DNA of 43,668 nucleotides, from contig JBEKZL010000119.1 in assembly GCA_049509915.1 (NCBI GenBank), forward strand, positions 1 to 43,668, read 5' to 3'. This stretch comes from JBEKYD01 sp049509915 (lineage in GTDB: Bacteria > Acidobacteriota > Terriglobia > Bryobacterales > Bryobacteraceae). The notes under the pieces are model-generated. The model was given only the letters and a program-made list of their open reading frames with translations, was not told the DNA's origin and did no database searches. Below are positions 27,901 to 35,333 of the stretch, piece after piece. Made by a program: the position numbers and the translations under genes. Position 1 is the stretch's first letter. Every line of letters begins with the position of its first letter.

Positions 27901-28122
27901 GACAGCCAGCGCTGCCTGGCCGCCGGTATGGATGGCTATCTCAGCAAACCGATCCGGGGCGCCGATCTCTACGCACTGCTGGACGGCTTTCCGGACAACC
28001 TGGTCACGGCGAAATCGCAGGCTAGAGAGAGCGGTGGCGGCCAGATTCCCGGCCTTGAACCGGGTCTATCCGGGGAGCCGATCTTCGGGCGCACCGAAAA
28101 CCACGGCGGCTTGTTCCAGTGA
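24946..28122 (+). CDS. Hybrid sensor histidine kinase with two receiver domains
   Basis: 1,058 residues. A hydrophobic N-terminal segment (13-30) is followed by a periplasmic region of about 400 residues with at least two OB-fold-like blocks (RVRGTVGPIFNRRRKLVGV; VRIRGAVVARNGNTVYMTDG). A membrane helix lies at 449-469. HisKA is at about 505-570 with phosphorylation site His512 (ATMSHEIRTPMNGVMGM), and HATPase_c at about 610-725 (NNLVGNSLKFTE, DTGIGIP, GGTGLGL). Receiver 1 has Asp803 (LLVADAQMPEVDGF) and receiver 2 Asp947 (DLVLMDIQMPGMDG). No response regulator or DNA-binding partner is next to it, so output likely goes through a separate Hpt/REC chain. Ligand unknown. Confidence 0.88.
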   Translation: MHVEEVTTVSLSKACVVAVLLWIVNCHLAGEQPSEREPLPTLTTAGAVHSLTSSESERHYPVHLRAVCVVCFEGWHGFFVHDGTTGVYVETKGQVLLTAAMHPGLLLDIEGVTGPGEFAPIVDRSTFRVLGEGAVPLPRRVSLDRVATGVEDGQWIAFEGTVRSAEIRDSMLDLVVAWGQSTVEVMTPVGNRKDYARFIGAGVRVRGTVGPIFNRRRKLVGVNIYSPGLDAIQILEPAPADPFSLPVTAVRNIFEYTPGASPGRQVRIRGAVVARNGNTVYMTDGVQGASILSLQPTSLEPGDVVDAVGFPVLGDYTHDLQGATFKRLGKGPLPAPRMIDASQALSGDFDGDLVRIDGRLIERQRANDQLTFLLDRGASIFSAILPGDQADHALDGLRDGSRIQLTGVCTIPETRASRHFRVPKAFQIVLRSSGDITVLDTPSWWTIEHALYAFGLTALIALGVLGWVVDLRRRVQRQTATIQAQLQQAALLRNQADAANRAKSEFVATMSHEIRTPMNGVMGMIELLLDTGTTAEQRDYLNMARDSADALLTVINDVLDFSKIEAGKLDLYQVDFALTDTLDRITKTFSLPAAQRNLELACEVASGIPEMLVGDPTRLRQVVNNLVGNSLKFTERGEVVIKAELDSRGDDTLLLHFTVRDTGIGIPVEKHREIFEAFSQADGSTTRKYGGTGLGLTVSLRLAKMMGGRMWVESEPGHGSCFHFTARMGVSKLARAAKPLYPQMPEGTQILVVDDSETYGRILAGILGKCGVEVAVADSANSALALMRRRAEAGKPATLLVADAQMPEVDGFQLAEQVKGDPELAKTAIIMLTSAGQRGDGQRCRELGISAYLTKPVSRSELYETIALLLDCKAGDVPAPGTIAPGVIHTGQVERSLKILVAEDHPVSQKLAARMLGKRGHQVTVASTGREALAALQQDVFDLVLMDIQMPGMDGFEATAAIRRGERGTAKHQPIVAMTGHAMKGDSQRCLAAGMDGYLSKPIRGADLYALLDGFPDNLVTAKSQARESGGGQIPGLEPGLSGEPIFGRTENHGGLFQ

Positions 28123-28162
28123 CCGGCTTTTGGCATTTCGCACTATGCGAGAATGACGGATA

Positions 28163-29752
28163 ATGCAAAATTATCGTTGGCGTTTTATCGTCCCATCTTT
28201 GCTCTGCGCCGTGATGCTCCTGGCCGCCGTACCCAGTGCTCTCGCGCAACGTGGTCCCGGCGCGCCGGCCGCGCCCGCCGCCGCGAACGAAGCAACACCG
28301 ATCCCGCCCGAAACCAACGTGGCGACGGACCACGAATTCACGCTCGACGGAAAGACGCTCCGCTACGCCGCCACCGCGGGTACGCTGCTGATCGACGGTA
28401 CGGACGAGAAACCGTACGGGAGCATTTTCTACGTCGCCTACACGCTGAGCGGGGTAACCGATCTGCGCACGCGTCCGGTGACCTTCCTTTATAACGGCGG
28501 ACCGGGTTCGGCCAGCATGTGGCTGCACATGGGCTCGGTCGGTCCGGTTCGCGTCGAGACCTCGAGCCCGGAGGCAACCGGCGCGGCCCCGTACCAGATC
28601 GTGCCCAACCAGTACAGCCTGCTCGACAAGAGCGACCTGGTGTTTGTGGATGCGCCGGGCACGGGCTTTTCCCGCGCGGTCGGCAAGGCCACCATCCGGG
28701 ACTTCGCCGGCACGGATCAGGACGTGCAGGCTTTTCTAAAATTCGTCCAGCGCTATATCGGCATCAATCACCGCTGGAACTCGCCAAAGTTCCTGTACGG
28801 TGAATCCTACGGCACCACCCGTTCGGCGGCGCTGGTGGATGCCCTTGAGAACGCCGGCGTGTCGGTGAACGGCGTGATCCTGATGTCGACTATCCTGAAC
28901 TACTACACCATGGCCCCCGGCAGCGATGCGGTCTTCATCGGTAATCTGCCGTCCTATGCGGCGATCGCCTGGCATTATGAGAAGGTCTCGTACAAAGGCA
29001 AGGACCCGACGGCTTTTCTCAACGAAGTGCGCGCCTTCGCCCGCGGTCCGTACGCGGAAGCGCTGGCGCAAGGGCACAACCTGCCGCCGGCGCAGGCGGA
29101 TGCGATCGCGGCCAAGGTGGCGGGATACACAGGGCTCAGCGAGCAGTTCGTCAAGGAGGCGAATCTGAGAGTGAGTCCGACCCGCTTCCGCAAGGAGCTG
29201 ATGCGCGGCCAAGGCTTGATTCTGGGCCGCTACGACGCACGCTTCGAAGGAACCGATATCGACGCCGCCGGCGAGAATCCCAGCTACGACCCATCGAGCA
29301 CGGGCATCACCGGCGCCTTTGTCACTGCTTTCCACGAGTATCTGGACCGCGAGCTGAAGTACGCGTCGGCGGAGACTTACTATCCGAGCGGCCCGGGCAT
29401 CAATCAGGCCTGGGATCACAGCCACCGGCCGCCCTCCGCGGGCGGAGGCGGCGGGTTCGGACAGCCTCAGCCCCTGCGCGAGGCCTACGTGGCCGGCGAC
29501 CTGGCCGACGCCATGCGCAAAGACCCGCGCCTGAAAGTGCTTTCGGTAAACGGCCTGTTCGACCTGGCCACGCCATTCTTCATCACCGAATTCGACTTGG
29601 CGCACATGGAGCTGGCTCCGAAGCTGCGGCAGAACATCGAATTCCGCTACTACCCGTCCGGGCACATGATTTACCTGAACCTGGAGGCACTGAAGCAGTT
29701 GAAGGCGGATCTGGCTGACTTTTATACGCGCGCCGCGCCGAACGGCCTCTAG
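28163..29752 (+). CDS. S10 family serine carboxypeptidase, secreted
   Basis: 529 residues. Signal peptide cleavage is expected after ALA at 26-28. The S10 motifs are in order: oxyanion NGGPGSAS (111-118), GESYG with nucleophile Ser215, Asp467 in NGLFDLATPF and His501 in SGHMIYLN. These form the Ser-Asp-His triad of carboxypeptidase-Y-like peptidases. A proline/alanine-rich linker follows the signal. It is expected to trim C-terminal residues from peptides in the periplasm or outside the cell. It starts 40 nt after the histidine kinase gene and could be co-transcribed with it, and converges with the next minus-strand gene. Confidence 0.88.
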   Translation: MQNYRWRFIVPSLLCAVMLLAAVPSALAQRGPGAPAAPAAANEATPIPPETNVATDHEFTLDGKTLRYAATAGTLLIDGTDEKPYGSIFYVAYTLSGVTDLRTRPVTFLYNGGPGSASMWLHMGSVGPVRVETSSPEATGAAPYQIVPNQYSLLDKSDLVFVDAPGTGFSRAVGKATIRDFAGTDQDVQAFLKFVQRYIGINHRWNSPKFLYGESYGTTRSAALVDALENAGVSVNGVILMSTILNYYTMAPGSDAVFIGNLPSYAAIAWHYEKVSYKGKDPTAFLNEVRAFARGPYAEALAQGHNLPPAQADAIAAKVAGYTGLSEQFVKEANLRVSPTRFRKELMRGQGLILGRYDARFEGTDIDAAGENPSYDPSSTGITGAFVTAFHEYLDRELKYASAETYYPSGPGINQAWDHSHRPPSAGGGGGFGQPQPLREAYVAGDLADAMRKDPRLKVLSVNGLFDLATPFFITEFDLAHMELAPKLRQNIEFRYYPSGHMIYLNLEALKQLKADLADFYTRAAPNGL

Positions 29753-29790
29753 CGGACGCTACAGCCAAGCCGCCGGCCTGGAGGTCTGTT

Positions 29791-30564
29791 CTACGGTTCG
29801 AGCGGAATCCGCCGGATGGGCGACGAGGATTTGTTGGGCGCCGGTGGCGCGGCCGGTATGCCGCGCGGTGGCTGGTAGGCGCCGAACTCCAGTTCTCCCG
29901 CCTGGAAAACCAACGCCCGGTCCAGCACCATTTCGAGGGTGCTCCCGCGCGCCAGAATCGTATCCGGACCGCGCGTGGCTAGAACTCCGACCAGGCCGGC
30001 GGCGGCACCGGCGCCCGCGCCGATTCCCATACCCATTCCCAGGTGGCCAGTCGAAGATCCGGCAATGGCTCCGATCGAAGTGCCGGCGCTGGTAGTCTCG
30101 GCCACCGTCCGAACATCTCCGCCTTTGTTGCCGTCGCCGGTGACCTTGCCTTCCTTTTCATCCACTTTACCGGATGACGTCGCGTCCATCCCGCCCATGC
30201 GAGCATGGAAATCGCGCGTCACCCCATTGGGAAGCGTCAGGGAATCGAAGCGCACGTAGATCTCGCCTTTGCCTCTTACCCGTCCCGGCCGTATGACCTG
30301 GGTCACCGTGCCAGCCACGTAGCTCCCCACCGGAATTACGATTCGGCCATTGGCGAGCACCGGAAAGGCGGTTTCCAGGTACAGCCGGTCGCCCACCACC
30401 GAATGCTTGGTGCTGATCGAATTAATCAGGCTGAGCGGCACCCGTGTACCCGAATCGACGGTAAACTCCACATTCTGAGGCCCCGCCGGCGGCACCGGCG
30501 CGACGTCCTGCGCGGCGCCCAACCGTACCAGGAAAATCAGAAAAGACCAAGGCCTGACCGACAT
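29791..30564 (-). CDS. Secreted protein with TrbI/VirB10-like beta-barrel features
   Basis: 257 residues with a signal peptide (residues 1-18) and AGGAG before the ATG at 30564. The central part (TVDSGTRVPLSLINSISTK, VIPVGSYVAGTVTQV, DSLTLPNG) has the strand pattern of the VirB10/TrbI C-terminal barrel and related acidobacterial proteins. A glycine/alanine-rich hydrophobic segment (GMGMGIGAGAGAAAGLVGVLA, about 172-193) and a proline-rich tail follow. No conjugation genes are in the window, so a role in DNA transfer is not supported; an envelope role is more likely. Function unknown. Confidence 0.6.
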   Translation of the reverse strand: MSVRPWSFLIFLVRLGAAQDVAPVPPAGPQNVEFTVDSGTRVPLSLINSISTKHSVVGDRLYLETAFPVLANGRIVIPVGSYVAGTVTQVIRPGRVRGKGEIYVRFDSLTLPNGVTRDFHARMGGMDATSSGKVDEKEGKVTGDGNKGGDVRTVAETTSAGTSIGAIAGSSTGHLGMGMGIGAGAGAAAGLVGVLATRGPDTILARGSTLEMVLDRALVFQAGELEFGAYQPPRGIPAAPPAPNKSSSPIRRIPLEP

Positions 30565-30626
30565 TTTCGACTCCTAGATCAGTGTAACAGGAAGCACAAA
30601 GCCCACCATCGCCAACTGCGGCCTCA

Positions 30627-31469
30627 TTATTGCTTACGCGCCGGACGGGCATCCAGTTGCAACGGCTGGACCGCCAGCAGGACCCCGGCCGGACTGGTTT
30701 GGCCCGCCATTGAAATACGAATCTCGGGATTGGCCGGTGTATTCATGGGCAGCATGAGATTAATCTGGTAAAGTCCTGCAAAACCAGGCGTTAACCCAGC
30801 GTAAAGGATCAATGTCGAATTCACGGCGGTGCCATTCAACAGCACCGAAAGCGCCGCCGGGTTGGCAAGCGGCGCAGGCGTGGCGGGCACTTCTCCCGGA
30901 TTGGAATTCGGCAGGGTGTGCCCCAATCCGGTCAGGTACAACACGACCGTGTCACCCGGACTGGCCGGGCTGGCGGCGTTCACCAGAGCGTAGTTCCGAT
31001 TCCAGTCCTCGGCCAGGACAAAGTTCTGGGAATCGGTGAACGGCGCGGGCGCCGCGTCCACCAGCGTCAACGTGACATTTGGGCCTATCAGCCCTTGTCT
31101 TTCCACCTGGACGGTGACGGTGCCGTCGACCAGATTGGACGGAATCAAGAAGTTGATCTGCCCAGGCGAGACGAATAAAAGCGGGACGGCCGCATTGGAC
31201 ACCTGCACCGATATGTTCGCCAGCGAAGTGGGAAGCTGGACGCCGCCCGTCGCCGCCGCCGTTCCGAAAGCCAGATTGCTGCCGAACAGGCTAACCACCG
31301 AATTGGGGGCGAACGGGCCGACCGTGTAGTTGGAAGCATTGACAAAATCCGCCGCGGCGTAGGATGGCGCTTGCGCCCGCGCGGCGCCCGGCCAGAAGGC
31401 TGCCAAGAGCACCGCGCAAGGCATTGCCGCCAAGCGAGCCGACCGCTGCCATGGTACTGGCAGCTCCAT
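30627..31469 (-). CDS. Secreted TIGR03437-family protein
   Basis: 280 residues from the ATG at 31469; an ATG 81 nt upstream gives an implausible N-terminus before the signal. The signal peptide ends near AARAQA. The body (FVNASNYTVGPFAPNSVVSLFGSNLA, ISVQVSNAAVPLLFVSPGQINFLIP, DTVVLYLTGLG, GLYQINLMLP) is the TIGR03437 domain also present at the C-terminus of the SBBP protein at base 1. It stands alone and is divergent from the sigma factor gene. No enzymatic motif; probably surface or periplasmic. Confidence 0.82.
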   Translation of the reverse strand: MELPVPWQRSARLAAMPCAVLLAAFWPGAARAQAPSYAAADFVNASNYTVGPFAPNSVVSLFGSNLAFGTAAATGGVQLPTSLANISVQVSNAAVPLLFVSPGQINFLIPSNLVDGTVTVQVERQGLIGPNVTLTLVDAAPAPFTDSQNFVLAEDWNRNYALVNAASPASPGDTVVLYLTGLGHTLPNSNPGEVPATPAPLANPAALSVLLNGTAVNSTLILYAGLTPGFAGLYQINLMLPMNTPANPEIRISMAGQTSPAGVLLAVQPLQLDARPARKQ

Positions 31470-31675
31470 CCCGGCATAGGCATAGCTCGGAGACACACAA
31501 TTCACCAGGTAGATTAGTGCTTCCAGGCCGGTCCGATTCTCGTGAAACATTCCCGCTACACTGGAGAATGCGGGACAGTTCCCGGCGCCCTGCGCTGGCC
31601 GGCCACGGGTCCGCTCCCGCTTAAGGATACAGACTTTTTACTTCGGTAGTGCGTCATGTGGACAGGAGCCAAAGG

Positions 31676-32239
31676 TTGATCTTTCGGGCGGTCGAGGACG
31701 GCGACCTGATTCGCCAGGCGGCCCGGGGCGGCGTGGAGGCGTTCAATCTCCTCGTGTCCCGGTGGGAGAAGCGCGTTTATAACTATCTTTTTCGCCTCAC
31801 CGGCAACCGGGAAGACGCTTTGGATTTGACGCAGGATGTGTTCTTGAAGGCCTACCAGAATCTGCGAAAGCTGGAAAACCCGGCGCGCTTTGCCCCCTGG
31901 TTATACCGTATCGCGCACAACGAGGCGTATTCGATGTTTCGCAAACGTCGGCCGGAAACCGGTCTCGACGACCTGCCCCCGGAAACCGCCGAAGATGGAA
32001 TCGCGGTGGGCGGCCGGTCGGTGTTTCCCATGGAGCTGAGTCTTTCGGTGACGGCGGCGTTGCGGCGGCTGTCCCCCGAACAGCGCGAGGCCGTAACGCT
32101 GAAGATCTACCAGGGATTCAAGTTCGAGGAAATGGCGGAGATTCTGGGTTGCCCGGTTTCGACCGTCAAGAGCCGCGTTTATTCCGCCTTGGACCTGCTG
32201 AAGGTCGAACTGGCTCCGCTACGACGAGGTGTGTCATGA
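31676..32239 (+). CDS. ECF-type sigma-70 factor
   Basis: 187 residues from TTG 31676, which has AGGAG 7 nt upstream; a GTG at 31649 in frame lacks a ribosome site and gives nine extra residues. Region 2 is visible as DLIRQAARGGVEAFNLLVSRWEKRVYNYLFRLTGNREDALDLTQDVFLKAYQN and region 4 as ALRRLSPEQREAVTLKIYQGFKFEEMAEILGCPVSTVKSRVYSAL. The stop overlaps the start of the anti-sigma gene by 4 nt. Because the operon continues into the secretion genes with short gaps, this factor may control them. Confidence 0.85.
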   Translation: MIFRAVEDGDLIRQAARGGVEAFNLLVSRWEKRVYNYLFRLTGNREDALDLTQDVFLKAYQNLRKLENPARFAPWLYRIAHNEAYSMFRKRRPETGLDDLPPETAEDGIAVGGRSVFPMELSLSVTAALRRLSPEQREAVTLKIYQGFKFEEMAEILGCPVSTVKSRVYSALDLLKVELAPLRRGVS

Positions 32240-32868
32240 GTTGCTCGCCATTCGATTTGAAAGAGTATTTTCTTCGCGAACTGAACCAGGCCGACGGCAG
32301 CCGGGTGGAGGCGCATTTGAAGAGCTGCGCGATCTGCCGGGAAGAGATGGAGCGGCTGCAGTTGACCGAGGCGGCTCTGTGCAGTCTGCGGGAAGAAGAA
32401 ATTCCGCAGCGCATCGCTTTCGTTTCCGACCAGGTTTTCGAGCCTTCGCCGCTCAGGCGGTGGTGGGGCGGGTTCTGGGGCTCTTCGGCGCGGCTGGGAT
32501 TTGCGGCCGCAGCCATGCTTTCGGGCGCCATCCTGGTTTCCTCTTTCACTCGTCCGGCACCAACCCTACTGGTGAATCCGCACCCTGCCCAGCCGGTCCA
32601 GGTTTCGGCCCAAACCTTCTCCGGGGCCGAAATCGACCGCCGTATCCGGGAGGCTGCGGCGGCGGAGGCTGCCAAGGCAGTTGCCCAGGTCGAATCTTCT
32701 CACCTGGCCGAGAGCCGCGAGTTGCGGGCCGATCTGGAAAAGGCCCGCTTCGACCTGCTGAACGTGAAAGCGGAATACGATCGGGCGGCGCGACGTGCCG
32801 GCATCGTGAACGTGGCTGCCAGTGGGTACGGCTTCCCCAAGAGCGGCCCCGCGGGAGAATCCAGATGA
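32236..32868 (+). CDS. Membrane-bound zinc-finger anti-sigma factor
   Basis: 210 residues. The N-terminal zinc finger His27-Cys31-Cys34 (AHLKSCAICREE) is the zf-HC2 anti-sigma domain that holds the sigma factor in the cytoplasm. A membrane helix follows at about 86-104. The periplasmic part (about 130-200) is a likely coiled coil rich in Ala, Glu and Arg. It overlaps the sigma gene by 4 nt and the next gene by 4 nt, the usual arrangement for sigma/anti-sigma pairs. The sensed signal is unknown. Confidence 0.85.
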   Translation: MSCSPFDLKEYFLRELNQADGSRVEAHLKSCAICREEMERLQLTEAALCSLREEEIPQRIAFVSDQVFEPSPLRRWWGGFWGSSARLGFAAAAMLSGAILVSSFTRPAPTLLVNPHPAQPVQVSAQTFSGAEIDRRIREAAAAEAAKAVAQVESSHLAESRELRADLEKARFDLLNVKAEYDRAARRAGIVNVAASGYGFPKSGPAGESR

Positions 32869-33464
32869 AACGCCGCCTTCCGATTCCGGCTCTGGGAGCG
32901 ATGGCGTGCTGGATAGGTTGCCTGTTCCCGGCGGCATATGGCCAGCCGGCCCTGCCGGTGAAATCCGCGGCCGCGCCCCTGGCCGGGTCGCCCTCGATGC
33001 ATCCCGCCAAAACCGCGCCCATCTCGCTGGAGACGTTCAGCAACCTCGAAAACGGCTTCGACCGCAAGCTGACCGGTTACAACATCAACGATCCCATCGA
33101 CCTGCTGGGGCGCACGCGCGGCATCTACCTTGACGGCTATGGCGCGGTCTTTACCACCGAACTCAGCCTGATCGTGACGCCCTCCATCAACCCGTTTCAC
33201 CCGTCGATGAGCGCCGCCGAGATCGCCGCCGTTCACAAGCGCAAGTCGGACCGCATGCCGGTGGTGAGGCAATTGATAAAGGATATGGCCCAGACCGCGG
33301 CCAAGGCCCTGATCCAGATCCCCGACGACCAGCAGGTTGTGGTCGCTCTCCGGCTGTTGTATCTGCCCTGGGAAGATACGTCCGGCTTGCCTGGGCTACT
33401 GATCGCCAAGGCGGACCGCCGGTCGGCGCTCGCGGGCGGCATCCAAATCGAAGAGCAAAGATAG
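32865..33464 (+). CDS. Secreted hypothetical protein of the sigma/anti-sigma operon
   Basis: 199 residues. Signal peptide with GCLFPAAYGQ at its end (about residue 27). The body includes DPIDLLGRTRGIYLDGYGAVFTTELSLIV and AALIQIP-like blocks, then VVVALRLLYLPWEDTSG. It overlaps the anti-sigma gene by 4 nt and lies 13 nt before gspE. I do not recognise a family. Its position suggests a periplasmic protein linked to the anti-sigma signal or to secretion. Confidence 0.7.
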   Translation: MKRRLPIPALGAMACWIGCLFPAAYGQPALPVKSAAAPLAGSPSMHPAKTAPISLETFSNLENGFDRKLTGYNINDPIDLLGRTRGIYLDGYGAVFTTELSLIVTPSINPFHPSMSAAEIAAVHKRKSDRMPVVRQLIKDMAQTAAKALIQIPDDQQVVVALRLLYLPWEDTSGLPGLLIAKADRRSALAGGIQIEEQR

Positions 33465-33477
33465 CCGGCAACCGACC

Positions 33478-35181
33478 GTGACACCCACCCAACCCACCTC
33501 GCAGACCGAAACCAACGCCTCGCCAGCCGTCGGCTGGCCCCCCTACCGCCGCCTGGGTGAGATTCTCATCGCCCGTCAGAAACTGGATCCCGACGAGCTC
33601 GATCGGGCGCTCGAGCTGCAGCGCGAGCGCGGCGACAAGCTGGGCAAGATCCTGGTCGATATGGGGCTGATCGCCCAACGAGACGTGCTGGCGGCGCTGG
33701 CCGAGCAGTTGGACGTGCCGCTGATTTCGATCGACGGGCCGCCTCCATCGGCGCCCGAAATCGAAGGACTCACGGATCGATTCCTGCGCCAGTCGCGGGC
33801 ATTTCCGGTGGCCCTGTCGGGTTCGGTGCTCACGCTGGCGATGGCCGACCCGCTGGACTTCGAAACCATCGCCGCGGTGCGCGCTTTTTCGGGGCTCGAG
33901 ATCCGCTCCGCGCTGGCCTCCGAACAGGAGATTCTCGACGCCGTCGACAAGCATTACGGCGAGGCCGATCGCCACGCGGCTGCCGAAGGCGAAAACGAAG
34001 ACGCCCTGGCCGACCTGGAACACCTGCGCGACATGGCCAGCGAAGCGCCGGTCATCCGCCTGGTCAACGCCATGATCGGCGACGCCATCGAGAAGCGCGC
34101 CAGCGACATCCACATCGAGCCGTTTGAAAAGGAATTCCGGGTCCGCTTCCGCGTCGATGGGGTGCTGTTCGAACAGGAACCGCCGCCGCGGGAACTCAAG
34201 GCCGCCATTATTTCCCGCCTCAAGCTGATGGCCAAGCTGAATATCGCCGAGCGGCGCCTGCCGCAGGACGGGCGCATCAAGCTCAAGCTGTTGGGCCGCG
34301 AAGTGGATCTGCGCGTGTCGAGTCTGCCCACGCTGTACGGCGAAAGCGTGGTGATGCGCCTGCTCGACCGTTCGGCCGGAGATTTCTACGATCTGCACAG
34401 CCTGGGCTTCGACGACCGCCTGCTGCGCATGATGGAGCACTTCACCGGCCTGCCCCACGGGATTTTTCTGGTGACTGGCCCGACCGGCAGCGGCAAGTCC
34501 ACCACCCTCTATTCGGCCCTCAAGCGCATCAACTTGCCCGACAAGAAGATCATCACCATAGAAGACCCGGTGGAATACCAGATGGACGGCATCAACCAGA
34601 TCCACATCAACCCGCAGATCGGCCTGACCTTTGCCGCCGGCCTGCGGCACATCGTCCGCCAGGACCCGGACGTGATCATGGTGGGCGAGATTCGCGACCG
34701 GGAAACCGCCGATATCGCCATTCGCGCGGCTCTCACCGGGCACCTGGTTTTTTCCACCCTGCACACCAACGACGCGCCCAGTGCCATCACCCGGCTGGCC
34801 GACATGGGGGTGGAGAATTACCTGATCGTTTCGTCCCTCGTGGCGGTGCTGGCGCAACGCCTGGTGCGCATGATTTGCGTCCAATGCAAGCAGCCCGCGG
34901 GGACCGCCATCTCACCGGCCGGCGAGCGGCTGCAGATCTACAAGGGAGCCGGCTGCGCCGCCTGCAACGGCACCGGGTACTCTTCCCGAGTGGGAGTCTT
35001 CGAGATGATGGAGGTGGACGACGAACTGCGCAAGCTGGTGATGCAAGGCGCCGACGCCAGCCGCCTGACCGAGGTGGCGCGCCGCAACGGCATGCGCAAC
35101 TTGCGCGAAGACGGCTGGCTGAAAATTCGCGACGGCGTCACCACGGTGGAAGAAGTGATGCGCGTCACGCAGGAGCTTTAG
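33478..35181 (+). CDS. gspE: GspE, type II secretion ATPase
   Basis: 567 residues, GTG start 13 nt after the upstream gene. An N-terminal GspE/MshEN domain (25-160) precedes the AAA-type motor. Walker A is GPTGSGKST (334-342), the Asp box is IEDPVEYQ, Walker B is DPDVIMVGEIRD (396-408), and the HTND loop is at 429-432. The C-terminal zinc motif CVQC (467-470) with CAAC (493-496) is present. It powers pseudopilus assembly at the inner membrane. First gene of the secretion set; 152 nt with a palindromic repeat separate it from gspF. Confidence 0.95.
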   Translation: MTPTQPTSQTETNASPAVGWPPYRRLGEILIARQKLDPDELDRALELQRERGDKLGKILVDMGLIAQRDVLAALAEQLDVPLISIDGPPPSAPEIEGLTDRFLRQSRAFPVALSGSVLTLAMADPLDFETIAAVRAFSGLEIRSALASEQEILDAVDKHYGEADRHAAAEGENEDALADLEHLRDMASEAPVIRLVNAMIGDAIEKRASDIHIEPFEKEFRVRFRVDGVLFEQEPPPRELKAAIISRLKLMAKLNIAERRLPQDGRIKLKLLGREVDLRVSSLPTLYGESVVMRLLDRSAGDFYDLHSLGFDDRLLRMMEHFTGLPHGIFLVTGPTGSGKSTTLYSALKRINLPDKKIITIEDPVEYQMDGINQIHINPQIGLTFAAGLRHIVRQDPDVIMVGEIRDRETADIAIRAALTGHLVFSTLHTNDAPSAITRLADMGVENYLIVSSLVAVLAQRLVRMICVQCKQPAGTAISPAGERLQIYKGAGCAACNGTGYSSRVGVFEMMEVDDELRKLVMQGADASRLTEVARRNGMRNLREDGWLKIRDGVTTVEEVMRVTQEL

Positions 35182-35210
35182 GGTGTTGGCCAGGAAAGCC
35201 AAAGGATTAG

Positions 35211-35302
35211 AGCCACAGATGAACACGGATGAACACAGATGAAGAAAAAGACGGATTTATCTGTGTTCATCTGTGTTCATCTGTGGCTAGAATTTGTTTT
35301 TT
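35211..35302. repeat. ACACAGATGA palindromic repeat, copy 1, with T-tract
   Basis: Left arm 35211-35240 and right arm 35259-35288 are inverted copies over 30 nt with one difference, which would be a G-U pair in RNA. Each arm is built of the short unit ACACAGATGA repeated. The hairpin is followed by AATTTGTTTTTTC (35291-35303), so it has the shape of an intrinsic terminator. It lies in the gap between gspE and gspF. A diverged second copy with the same tail lies at 37012-37102. Confidence 0.8.
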
Positions 35303-35333
35303 CTGACGCCTCTCACAGCCCGGAGGCGCTCCC

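Noticed and set aside
29791..30564. VirB10/TrbI similarity as evidence of a conjugative element
   Set aside because: No relaxase, coupling protein or other transfer genes occur in the window, and the similarity is only to a general beta-barrel pattern.
33187..34884. 565-codon minus-strand open frame opposite gspE
   Set aside because: The plus strand has all GspE motifs; the antisense frame shows no domain or signal and follows from high GC at third positions.
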